Assembly (NCBI RefSeq): GCF_036370855.1
Contig: NC_088101.1
Span: 69,728,559 to 69,792,558 of the forward strand
Length of the DNA stretch: 64,000 nt
Direction: 5' to 3'
DNA from: Dromaius novaehollandiae
Lineage: Eukaryota > Chordata > Aves > Casuariiformes > Dromaiidae
Below the pieces are notes generated by a model that was not told where the DNA came from, ran no database searches, and saw only the letters and a program-made list of their open reading frames with translations. Below are positions 20,129 to 32,000 of this stretch, piece after piece. Position 1 is the first letter of the stretch. Each line of letters begins with the position of its first letter. A program made the translations under genes and the position numbers.

Positions 20129-20207
20129 TTTCCATGTCCACCACCACCCCCTCTTTCCATGTCCACCTCATCACGCCTCTCACCCCTTTCATTTTCCATG
20201 TCCACCA
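20129..20207. repeat. TTTCCATGTCCACC triplicated motif
   Basis: The 14-mer TTTCCATGTCCACC occurs three times on the + strand within about 80 bp, separated by unrelated C/T-rich sequence. It is at the upstream edge of the CpG island. It could be a decayed minisatellite or repeated binding site; nothing decides between these. Confidence 0.8.
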
Positions 20208-20452
20208 TCACAGATGGCTCCCTCCGTTGCTTCAGGATCCTCATCTGCCCCAGTAGCCGGGTGCTTTTGGGGTGTTTGAAGGGTTTTGGTCCTGCAGGAG
20301 CCTTGAGAAGCCGCGCTCAGGACGAGCTGTCCAGCAGCGCCCAGCAGGCTACTGCAGCCAGGCCACATCAGGCTTTCTTCCCCAGGGCCCACCAGTAGTT
20401 TCAATCAGATGGATGTGTAAAATGCAGTAGAAATTTTAGTTGTTTCTGCCAG

Positions 20453-20545
20453 CCTGTGCACTGGTTTGCCCAGAGGCTGGTGGCTCCTTGGAGATGGTCC
20501 TGGAGCGCTGGAAGCTGCAGTTGGGTTGCCTGCTTGGAAACCTCA
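20453..20545 (+). mobile_element. Degraded CR1 LINE 3' fragment
   Basis: The run CTGGTTTGCCCAGAGGCTGG, followed by GGCTCCTTGGAGATGGTCCT, resembles the avian CR1 3' region (consensus style 'ggttgcccagagaggctgtgg...tccttggagat'). It is short, diverged and 5'-truncated, as CR1 copies usually are. It supports a sauropsid, probably avian, origin. Confidence 0.6.
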
Positions 20546-23500
20546 GTTAAAGGTGTCAAGGAGCTAAGGCGGCATCTTGAACAAATTACAGCTTAAATAC
20601 TTGGCTTCAGGCCTACAGACACCAAAACACATGCAGGAAGAAAGATGAAAGGTTAAAAGGCTGCTTTTCAACCTACCTTATATATTTGTGATTGATTAGA
20701 AAGAGGATGGTAATTTTTAATGTGAAATTATCACTCATTTTTATCCAGTTTCTTAGTATCTTTATAAGAAAATATTTCGGAAAGGTTACATTTTGATTCT
20801 ATTTTTGTAAGAGTTTGGTTTACAGGCATGGATCCACATTCCATTTGCAATTATTTATTTGCATTTCAAATGTTTAAGTAAGGATAGAATTGTTTGTTGT
20901 TGCTGTTTTCAGAGAAATTGTAACATATCTGAATGTAGTAAGTGACTTTTTTGCTTAAAGAATACATCTTCTTCTTCTGTGGACCCCATTAATCATCAGA
21001 ATGTTTTTTTGCTTTCTTCAGGAGATGTTTATTCTTTCAGTCACTCAACAATAAATCCCTGAGTAAGAACTTTTTTGTTATTGCTTAAATTGTATGATAT
21101 ACAATCTTTCCATCATCACACATTCTTTTTCACATCTGTAATTAATAATGAGGAACTGTATGTGACTTTACAAATGGATAAGATAGGCTATTCTGTTGAT
21201 TTTTCACACCAACAGGAAAATGCACTGACAGTATTCAAAAGTAGTTGTTGACTATTTGAAAACTGCCATTGGCCTTGGATTTTGGCCAATGCTGGCATTT
21301 CGTAATTAGTTTTGTCCAACACAAATAACTCATATCTGCCAATAACTGGAAGTTTTAAGTGAGGATGTTTGCAGAGGACAAAATAGGGTTGCATATTTTA
21401 ATGCAACCCTGTTTTAATGGAGGGGAGGGGAGGTTTTTAGTTCAATTTCTAAATGTTTTAACTAAAACCAACAGAAATTACAGTAGTTTCACAAAATTAT
21501 TTTACCATTCCACATTGCTTAAGGCAATATTATGATAGAAAGATTTATAGCCTTCTGTCCATACATTTTGTATGCTGGTAAGTACCTCAGAAAAATCCAG
21601 TATTTTTAAAGCATACCTTGCAAGCCTTTGAAAGTCACCAGTAGAAAATGCAAATCAGAGTGCTTATCTCCATAACAAGAAAACAGAACTCCATTTCTGA
21701 GTGAGGTTTATCTTTGGTTCAGTGTTTTGGTATCATTTTATACCTATATCCGCTACAGTCACTCTGCGAGTACAGAACAAACTACAGCTACAGTCAAGCG
21801 TGGATAAAAGTAGTAGTACAATTCCTAAGTCAGTAGGAGGTCTGAACCACTGCCTTCCATGGAGCAAAATGCCACTGATTGCCTCTGTGGAGTCTGCAGC
21901 TCCCACTGAGTTCCTGGAGGCATGGAAACGCCTGGGTTATAAAAGGACAAGTAAAACTCCAGTCTCTGTGCAAGAGCAGGGCTTAATTCAGAGTTTCAGT
22001 TTCCTGAAAAATACCTCCTCCCCCCCCCCCCCAAAAAAAAAAAGTGGTGTGGTCCAGCAGTATATGGTACAGCAGAGCATCCGGCTGTATTTTGAACATT
22101 GAATATGTAGACTTCACTGCTTGCCTTGCAGTGAGACACGGTGTATCAAATCAGGGACTGAGAGACAGACATCCACTGAATTGCGGACAACTGACAGAGA
22201 CATGTCTCTGTCACGTCATGGACATTTCGTTTCTTGAACTGGGACAAATCACTGTGTCTGGCGCTCAGGGAAGTGCCCTCCTCATGCCAGGGCACCAGGC
22301 ATCACCGTATGAGGAGATACGCTCTGGCTGCAAGTCCATGAGGATCAAGCACCTGTGCTCCAGGGCCCCATCGGTCTTGGATGGGCTCAACCCTTTTTTT
22401 TTGGGGGGGGGGGGGGGGGGGGCAGGTGGCTAACTCTCCCACCACCACTCAAGGAATACAGATTGAAATAATCCTGAATTCCTAGAATTTGTTGGGATGA
22501 AACTTATGGATATTTTTTTGCCTAACTTGCATGATAGTTTAAGAGTTAGGAAAAGAGGAGTCCTAACACAGTCTCAATCCCTTTTGATTCATACATGTCT
22601 TAAATGGTTGCTGTTACAGTTAACTTTGCCTACGAATTTTCAGCTCTTACTCTCCTTGATTGGCTTCCTTATTATTATACCTGGCCCTGGATATTGTGAG
22701 ATCTTGCTGAACGTTGACATGGGCAATATAGGTCAGAATGCTTGTAATCAAATGTGTTCGCTTAAAAGAAAATACTTTTCATACTGTGTCTCATTGTTTT
22801 TGATAGTTGTAATAAAAACTAGCCTGTGATGTTTTAAACATATTTGGTGGATGAATATTTTAGAAGGAAAAATACTGTAATATACTGCGTATACATCAGT
22901 AGAACAGTACAAATATTAGTGTTTTTTTCTCCATCTTAGTGATATCACTTTGTATAGTCTGATGTGTGGTATCATGAGCTACTGTATTGCTGTACTGTAT
23001 TGCTGTGTATATATATATGTATATATAGCACTAGCTGCAGTTATTATCGGTTTTTCCATTATGCTTTTTAAATTTGTTTCATTTAATTTAACTGACATAA
23101 ACCTTTTAAATGTTTGGAAATCCATAAAAGATGAAAATATGAACAATTTTCAAGGATTTTTTTTCACTAAAGAAATGCAGTCACTTATGTGTATTTGAGT
23201 GTTCAGATAAGCATGTAAAAATCTAAAAGTTTTGCTAGTGCAGGCAAAAATTAATTCTTCTAAGAGTGAACACCACTTTAACTTAGTGAAAGCTAACTCT
23301 GGACTGATTACTTGCTTTTTCATAATAACAACAATATTCAACCAATTTAAATATAACCAATGATTAATTAATTATGTAGTTCTGCTGATAAAACCAATAT
23401 GCAGCTTGACTTCTATTTTCATTAGTCACAGTTAAATAGTTAATTACTGAGAGGGAGGAGAATTCACTGAAGTGAAATAGATTCTGAGGCTTGTGAAATT

Positions 23501-25640
23501 AAAACTACAGTTTATTGGAATATGGCTAATTAAATGAACCTCACAAAAAAGTCACATTAAAGATCTTATTTTCTGAGCATATTTATACCTTTGTTAAGCT
23601 AATTCATATGGTATAGCTGAGGCTTGGCATTAGACTAATACCAGCTGAGAAATGGTAGATAGAGCTTTTCTTCACAAGTACAAACTTTCAAATATGGAAG
23701 GGAGAGAGTGGTACTTTAATTTTTATCCTTTCATTAATTTACATTGTCAACCTTCCCCTTTCTATTTGTAGCTGCCTTTTATTATACAATAGGTGCTTTA
23801 TACTTTTTATACTGATTTGCTTGCTAGATTTTGTTGAAATTACATGTCACTCAAAATTTTACTATCACTTTTTATTTTGGTAATGGGTATTTCTTCTTGT
23901 TTCAAGTGTTAGTTTCTTGGTTCCAATATTTTCATGCCTTTTTCCCAGTAGATATTTTTAATAGCCATACTTACTACTATGGCTTTTCAATCACAATGTG
24001 ATGATTTCCACTGACTTTGAAAGTTTGATAAAATCATGTGATATACAGGCATGGTAGATATGTGATATATTTATCTTCTAACTCTACAATTCTGTCACTG
24101 TTTTTGCTGTTAAACTTGGCTTTTCACAAAGCCTAAGATCTAGATACTTATATTTGTATTTCCCATTTACCTTTATTGCTAAAACCAAGAAAATATCCAG
24201 CACCATCAATAGAGAATATTTATTTCAGTGGAAATAAACTGTCAATACACTCCTATGTCAGTAGCAAAGAAAAGGCACAATTTTATCTAATCTTTAAAAG
24301 TAACATTACATGTGCTGCAAACCACATGTTACATTATATTGTGTTAAAATAACAGGTGAAGTCCAGCCTTGCAAAGTTGTCATAAAAGTGTATCAACCCC
24401 ATTTTCACAAATATAAAAATCAGCTCTTTAACATTAGGATGCAAGTTTATACAATGAAGGGATTATCTAGTCTTAAAAATTGTTTCAACTTACATTTTAC
24501 CAGGTTCTTTAATATTCATCTAATACTGTATGAACTGATGCATTTTAGTTAAGAGATTATTTTAAAAGTTTCTAAGCCAAATGCAACTTTAACCCCAGTT
24601 AGGGGGTCAACAATTCTTACAACTGAGCAATAATAATAAAAGATCAAAATATATTTCCTCAACTCACCATTTATTTCCTAATTGTTTTTATTTCTCTAAT
24701 AATTCTCAAAAGTTAGAAATTCTTGCTGATCTCTAGAAATGTGCATAGTTAAAACTGAAGTCTCTAAGAATGTTTTCCTTAGATAGTGTGCAAACATCAT
24801 TCCCCAGAGCTGTTACTTTGATTTTACCACTCTACACACTTTATAAATAGTACTTTATAAAAGGGAAGTTATTTTATAGGGTTTGGCAATAAATGTGAAG
24901 TATGTAACAGACTGTAGACATCTAATGGTAGTTTTCAGGTTCCTTTACAAAGATTCAGATGCTGCAGGCACTTTCATCTGCATGTGCTGTATCAGATGAT
25001 TAGTTCAGTGCCTGACAAAAGCTGATGGAGCTGTTAATATTCCCTTATATCATCAGTGAAAATTGGTGTGAAACAGTGGCATTTCAGTTGAGCAATTCCA
25101 GATAACAGTCTATAGATACGTGTGGATTGCTTAAAATTTTCTGTAATACACCAGAAATGATTTGATTGCCTATTGTTAAGTGCTAAATTGCCATGAGGGT
25201 TTTGGATTAGCAGATCAAAGTCCTGTGTAAAACTAAGGCAAACTCCCAAGAAGAAAACTGACCCATAGGAACACTTCAGCTTTTTGACGCTGCAGAATAA
25301 CATGTGCATACAGGTACAACACATACAAATTTAGGAACTGAATGAGGCACTCAAGAGGGAGTATGCAGGTCTCTAGCATTAGCCTGCAGACATGTGCATT
25401 GGGCATTATTTTTAACCTATGGTACAAGGCTGACCAAAGTCAAGCAGCAGCATGGGCAGATGAAGTTAAATCCATTAGATTCCATACCAGGTTTTTTGAT
25501 TGCTCCCAAGAATATATTGCTAATCTGAAATACTTAGGGGAATTTGAGTTTTTCATCAGTACATGGGTCAATCAGAGAAAGTTTTGTCCAAATAGATACA
25601 GAAATACCAATTCATTATTGTTTTGCTTTTTAATGACCTA
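20546..25640. other. Intergenic spacer, proximal to PACRGL promoter
   Basis: No gene is supported. Low-complexity tracts include C13A11 at about 22,020-22,043, T9G20 at 22,394-22,422 and a TA-rich tract at about 23,006-23,027. The 133-codon frame at 21,701-22,102 and the 129-codon frame at 22,044-22,433 run through these tracts and are not recognisable proteins. The rest is AT-rich single-copy sequence. Confidence 0.7.
22403..22422. repeat. G20 homopolymer preceded by T9
   Basis: A run of 20 G directly follows 9 T. Such a tract can fold as a G-quadruplex and is prone to length error in sequencing and assembly, so its exact length should be treated with caution. Confidence 0.85.
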
Positions 25641-25641
25641 T

Positions 25642-25697
25642 TGAAGTCTCCAATGGTTGAAGTCTTTCCAATGGTTTGGAAGTCTCTCCAATGGTTA
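25642..25697. repeat. Three-copy ~19-bp tandem repeat
   Basis: Three adjacent diverged copies of a unit close to GAAGTCTCTCCAATGGTT. It is a minisatellite-like tract in the intergenic spacer and may be variable in length between individuals. Confidence 0.85.
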
Positions 25698-28600
25698 GGT
25701 AACATTTGCATCCATTGTGCACCCATGGACATACAAAAACAAGGTGACAGTTCCCTAGATCAAATGGGACATGAGGTTCCTTAGTTTTGTACCTTTAGAC
25801 ATTTTCACTTACACACAAATGTTTCAAGTATTACCAACCAAGCACTAAGTATTTTGAAAGATACACATTAATAAATAAATCAGTAGATCCTCAGGCCCAA
25901 GTCTTAAAAGAAAAACTAGGACCCAGATTTTCACAGGATTTTTGAGTTCCTGTCTCCACAGTTAGCTAGTACAAGCAGTAGCCAAAATAGATGGGTTATA
26001 CCCGCCCAGCAAAGAACTATACTTTCTCAAAAGTGAACTGAGAAATAAAATGAGACCTATCAGGTTATTTTTTTCTACTGATTCTTCCAAATATTCATAT
26101 TGCAACTTCATGACCATCAATAATAAAGGTCTTTACTCATACTTACGATACTAATTGCACTGGAAGGAGAAATCATTCCATTGCCATCTCTCAGAAGGTG
26201 GCACAAAAACAGCTCTTGCTGCAAGAGTGCTTCACTTATTTATGGAGAGAGCTCCATTCCCAGTAGTACAGCTGGACAAAAGTTAGGAAACTATATTTCT
26301 TTGAGTAACTGGACCTAAATCTGAGTTTTATGATGCTTGATTTCCTGTCTCTCTGCTGCTTATTGGAATCCTCATCCCTAAGTTAAGTTTCAGGAGTCCT
26401 AACCACAATGCATGAACAGTTAAACACCTAAGGACGAGATTCACAGAAAGTACCGAAGCTGAGCAGGGAGTGGCCAATGTGAGCTCATAGAAAATGTTAA
26501 GAAGAAATCTGTGGTCTCAGACAGAGTAAGGTGCCAAACAGCTGGGGAACACAAGAGGGACTTGGATTTATATCTGTGAATTCTTTTCTGGAGTCATATC
26601 CTTAAAAGCTTTCAAAGCTAACAAAAAGTTTTGGAGTCAGTAGATTCCAGAAGTTAGAGGACTCACTGGGTTATGGAAAATTCAAGTTCAAAATCTTCTT
26701 TTACTTCATTTGGAGCATAGTCTTGAACCCAGGTCTCCTGCCTCTCAAGTGACATATACATGGCGATATAGCTGGATGGTGTCTTGAACTGTTTTAGAAT
26801 ATCCTAATGATACTCTAAATTCCCTCAAACCTTTATTTATTAACTATGCTTTTCACCAAACAGGTACAGATACATTTAGACAGAAACACAGTCAGACAAT
26901 ATGCCTGTAAGCATACTATCCCTGCAAGATAAAGTAGTACTCAGTGTCACACAAACTAGTGATGGAAGTAGAGCTATGGTCTCTAAATAAAACCAGAATC
27001 TAGCACTGAAAAATTGGCAGCATATTTAAAAATTACTAGATTTTATCACACTTTTGGGTGCACTCAGAAAGGTTGACCATTATATTGTATGCAGATTTAT
27101 AGTTTTATATAATATCATGGGTGCTGTATCATGTAAAAAAGGGTAAGAGAGATGGCCCCCCCCTCCACCTGCAGAATGTGTCCTGTTCTGTTCCTGATGA
27201 TTTCTGTGGAGTTGAAATTTGCTTTTAGACAAACAAGAAAAGCTTTGACTGGGCAAAGTCCTTTAAATGCAAAGCATGCATAGATTTTAACTGTGCTCAC
27301 TAAATGCTTTCTCTACAATTATTTGAAAATCACAAGTAATTACTACATTTCTGAGGCAGAGTAAATATAATTGGTAAGGAGCTGTTTTCCCTAACAGGAT
27401 TGAGGGGGAAAGTAGTTCAACGAGGCATATCATGCAGGTTTTTTTTTCCCCACTTGGTGGCAATCACTCACTGTCTTTCCTTCCCACTTCTGCACTCTCT
27501 CCGAGGAAGTCAGTTCTTTATCGCTTTCTAGCGTCTATCATTTTGGGGAAATAAGGGAAAAAAACAACGTTTTCTATTAATTCAAATATCACAGGTAGAA
27601 AAATAGAGGAGTTTTTAAAATGGAAATGGAAGTACTTCATAGATCAATTGTCAGAGAAACTGCTTTCTCTGTTAGGAAATCTCTTCCAATTTTATCCCAC
27701 GCTAGGACATAGATCAGTAGTGGCATATAAAGCTTTCACTAAAAGCAAGCTTACTGAACTTTATAGCCCTGAACAGAATGAGGTAAATAATAATAAATAG
27801 GAAATAAATTCTCCATGAAGTCACAGGACATCATAAGAGTATCCCTCATGGTTTTTTGTTGTTGTTGTTGTTGTTTTTTTTGTTTTTTTTAAGCTAACAA
27901 CAGGGACAAATGCTTGTAGTTAAGACTTCTTGGTCTAAAGAGAATGTGTTGGGGCAGAGTTGTTGTTGCTCTGACTAAGCAAAAGTATGTCTTTCAGAAG
28001 CTGTAGCTGGACATGCCATTGTCTTTCATAACACGAGCAGACCTTTCGGCTTTTTTCTAACCTGGTCCATGAAGTTCCCTTTGTGGGATCAGACGTAAGG
28101 TAGAGCTGCATTGAGTATGAGGCCATGCTCTAAGGCACACACAGCTTGGATGTGCTGCTTTACAAAAGCATTTAATGGCTCCCCCATCTTGTGCACAGCT
28201 GACACTTGAGATAACAGGTCCAGGGATGAGAGGAACAGTTTCTTCACTTATGATATGCAGAAGGGTTGAAAGACAGACTTATGGTCCATGGGAATCCTAG
28301 TTCAGTTTGGTGACTGAGAAGTAGGAACAGCCTGGGAGTGTTGATTGTAGTGATGGTGATGAGGAAGGTAGCTGTGGTAACAGTAAGAGTTGATTGATGT
28401 TGTGATATAGATGGAACCACAGATAGATGGTGATGGTAGAAACAGTCTTCTCTTTACAGAAAACGGTGGAAAGAGGGAGCAGCAGCAGCAGCCCATAGTC
28501 CTTGCCCACACAGCAATAGCACGTGGGGGAGCAAGGCTGCCCTGTTGTCACTTGCTCTACTGGATTCTGGAGGAGGATGAGTTAAAGACCATTCTAGAAA

Positions 28601-28799
28601 AAAGAAAAAAGAAAAAGCTATCTTTCCAGGAAAGGGTGGCGGAGGAAGAAGGGGCAGTGCTCGAGAGTTCCAAATAAAAGCAGTGAGAAAGAATGAATGA
28701 ATGGATGTGGAGGAGAGGTTAAAAAAAAAAAAAAAAAATCAGGGAACCAGAGGGGAACTGCAAGCAGAGCACAGTGAAGGCTTCAACTTCATGATGTTT
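25698..28799. other. Intergenic spacer with ancient SINE-like scraps
   Basis: No gene is supported. The strings TTGAACCCAGGTCTCCTGCC at about 26,723 and TCAGTGTCACACAAACTAGT at about 26,941 resemble reverse-oriented MIR-type SINE sequence. A (GTT)n tract lies at about 27,856-27,878 and an AGCAGC run at about 28,480-28,494. The paired frames around 28,297-28,677 look like chance. Confidence 0.55.
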
Positions 28800-29075
28800 A
28801 GACTTTATTCACATAAGTACATAAGAATAACTACACTGGATCAGATCAAAGATTAACATATCCCAATGTCATCGGTATCCCATCTCAGGCAGCCAAAGGG
28901 GTGCCTAGGGAAAACGAAGTGGACCAAGGCAAGCCAAAATAACAGTTCCCCTCAGTATCCTCCCAGTCTTCAACCATTTGCTTTTCAGGGACATCCTGAG
29001 CTAGGGATGATTGCTGCATATTTAGTTATCTTCAGTGAATTTCTCCAATGTGACTTCTAGTCTCCTGTTGAACCC
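28800..29075 (+). mobile_element. Old sauropsid interspersed repeat
   Basis: The segment opens with TAAGTACATAAGAATAACTA and then CACTGGATCAGATCAAAG. This parallels the widespread turtle/bird repeat 'acataagaayggccatactgggtcagaccaaaggtcc'. Further on, GAGCTAGGGATGATTGCTGC and ATCTTCAGTGAATTTCTCCA fit its 3' part, to about GTTGAACCC at 29,066. The call is from memory of the consensus, and divergence is high. Confidence 0.5.
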
Positions 29076-32000
29076 AGGGGGACCTTTTTGTATCCACAGT
29101 AGCTTGTGACAATGGGCCCAGGGCTCACCCTCACCTTGCTGCTTCAAGGTTGCAGCAGCACTATGACAAGTTTATGTCATCTCACAATTTTTTTTTTAGA
29201 TTAGATAATGAAAAATATGCTGCCACTTATCAGAATCCCAGTTCCAACTCCTTGATCGTAAAATCCCACCCCCTTTACATTTTAACTTGTCTAAACTTTC
29301 AGTAAAATTGCAAACTGTTCAAATTATGACACTTTTCTTAATGACTAATGCAAAGCAGTTCAGTCTGTATGCTGTGGGCCGCAGAATGCCTCGTAAGTCA
29401 GACAGATAACTCACATTGTGTTAATGCTATTACACACAAAAGACTTCAAGATCTTCTCTTCTCCTATTATCCTTCTTGCTATGCTACTGCTTATTTTGCT
29501 AGTCTAGAAATAGATAACACTGCTGGACAGGCCACTGCATGCTTTTTCTCCCTAAAGCCTCACCTCAAATACTCTAAGATCACTAACTTCTTCTGTGCAA
29601 ATTTCAGTCCACAAAACTGAAAATGGTATCATAATTGCAAGTACAATCAGATAAGCATGGTGTCCCACCAAAAAATATGCTGTTCCTGAGAGCAAGGAGG
29701 AATCAGTCCTGCAGGATTTTTCCTTTCTGTGTTTCTATCCATTTTACTTAGCATTTACACTACAAAAGTAGTTATAAAGAGCTAACACAGAGAGCAACTG
29801 TTTTGTTGGTATTCTGAGATAAACTCAAAATAATGAATACAATTCTAAAGTGATCACAGTAAGCTATGTGGTAGAATTCAGCCTTGCAAACTGATTCAAT
29901 GTTCTAAAGATGACTTCAACAAATAATTACTAGCATTATTACTAATGTGGAAAATGAAACAATAAATGGGGGATGAAGAGTAGTAAATATAGTGGTGTCT
30001 TTGCAGACAAAAGGCATGTATCTGATAGGACAGATAATGTGCATTCCCTAAGTGGTGAAGAAAAGCAACGATTTTTGGAGGGTCTTTTTTGTAGGTCACT
30101 AATTTGGTTTGTGTTTTTTTGTTTACTATGACAGGCCACATTCTGTTTGAATTATTATTTTAATGCTCTGTGATTTTTTGCTGAGTACTAATTATCTACC
30201 AAGGGCAAGGAGTGCCACAGTAATAATAATATTACTTACACCATCCCTCTCCCTAAAGTGCAAATTTTCACTCAATTGATTTTATGATATAACTTAGAAT
30301 TAGTAGCAGTAACATCACAGTAGCTGTTCAGAATGTATTTAATAGTTTTTTTTCTTAAATTGAAGAGGCAATGACCATTTAATCCTACTCTTTTTTTTTT
30401 CTATCATTTAGCCAGCCTTTTACTTACAAGAACATTTAGCCACGAATATTTCTTTAGTGCTCTCAGACACAGGACCTTGTCAGAAGGAAAAACAAAATGA
30501 GTCCACTGCTTTGACAGCATTTTATTGGTGAGACAAATCTCTTTTGCTGAATATAATAGTTATACCCAAACATACCTAGGTGTTCTGGTTGTCTTTTTTT
30601 TTTTTTTTTTTAATTCTGCTTTGGTATTATTTCTTTCAATTTTACAAGTACAGTTTAATTTTCTGAGGTGCTGTTCCCTGAACCACCTCTATACCACTAA
30701 ACAAAAAGAGCAAATCCATGTAGCTGGATGTTGAGGGTCAGCTGTGCTATGGATGCTGACATGGAGCCTGTGAGGCTCTTGCAGAGTTATTAGACTGGGT
30801 ACAGACCAGCACAAATGGCAGTGCAGGCTCTGTGGTGTTAATAAGGCCTATGGACCCAAGCCAATCTACTGTGCAACATTGCACCCCTGGAGCTGAAATG
30901 CTGAGGAAGAGGATGGGGAGGAAACCACATGGCTCCACACAGTCAGCAGGAAGCCATAGGAGTTCATTAGCTCTCCTCTGTGTCTGACTGGGTTTATTAA
31001 ACCCAGCTCAGCACCACATTTCTCCAGTTCATGGTGTGGTGGCTATAGGTACAAGAAATTCTCTCTGCAATCTGAAAGTACAACAGTTATTTTAATAAGA
31101 GACAGTTCTTATTTTTGAAAGACCCTGAGATATTTCAGACTTAGAAATCACACCATATAGTGATGATAGGTTCCCAGATTAGTTCCAGCTGAGCTGATAT
31201 GTCTACATGGCACAGCATAGCTCCTTTCAGACAGCCTTACTTGTCCCTGAAGCTGTATATTCACAGTGATGTATACCTGGCCCAGTGCAGTTTACTCCAC
31301 CTTCAGTTGTGCTGAGTTTGTGAAGTTTGCAAATGTCTGCACAGTGCCCTGATACAGAAACGAGTGTGATATATGAACATATCATAATCACAAATTGAAT
31401 TATGAGAGGTTCAGCAAGCTTAGGAAGGCTAAGATCCAATTCCTCGTGTGCACACATTTTCACTGATAGGTATGTGGCCACACAATCATTATAAAAAATA
31501 GAAGCACCAAAGATCAGAGTTGAAAATCAAATCCTCAGTGACAATCTTGATAGCTACACATTGAAACCACATTGAATCCACCAAGGATTCAGAAAAACAA
31601 AATATGAAGTACCGGTTCCAAAGGCTCTCTTTGAAATATTGTTAAGCACTGAAACTCAGCAGAACACAGTTCTGGAGAATGGAATCAACACTAGAAAAGA
31701 ATTGTGAAAAATGGTCAGACTGGAAGTATGACTATAAAATTTTACATGAAAACAAAACAGTTTGTGGCTAGAGGAAAACAAAGAGAGAAGAGCATTCAGA
31801 TTATGAAAGAAAAGACTCAGACAGTATTAACCACAAATGTTTGGCTATATCTCTCAACTACAAGATAATTTAGTCATAAGACTGAACATGATCAGCCTGA
31901 AAAATGACATATGACAATTTGTACTAAAGTAATTGTTTCTGCAAGGTTAAATACAATAAAACTGATTCTGCCAGCCCAGTTCAGTGCTTTTATGTGCTCT

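Larger units (their letters stand above)
19516..20400 (-). promoter_or_regulatory. PACRGL: CpG-island promoter of PACRGL
   Basis: This is the only long GC- and CpG-rich block in the window. It sits at the 5' side of PACRGL, where the AT-rich gene body stops. It contains an NRF1-type palindrome GCGCATGCGC at 19,999-20,008, an ETS-type core (minus strand CCGGAAGC) around 19,912-19,918, and an imperfect RFX X-box-like site at 19,922-19,935. A good minus-strand donor, GCCAG|GTGAGG, ends a probable non-coding first exon at 19,868. A second, GG|GTAAGTGAG, lies at 19,524/19,523. These suggest initiation around 19.9-20.05 kb. No TATA box is evident. CpG islands often fire both ways, so a divergent + strand transcript is possible. 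Confidence 0.75.

Noticed and set aside
21701-22433. 133- and 129-codon + strand frames as a possible gene
   Set aside because: They extend through C13A11 and T9G20 homopolymers, have no recognisable motif, and overlap each other in different frames.
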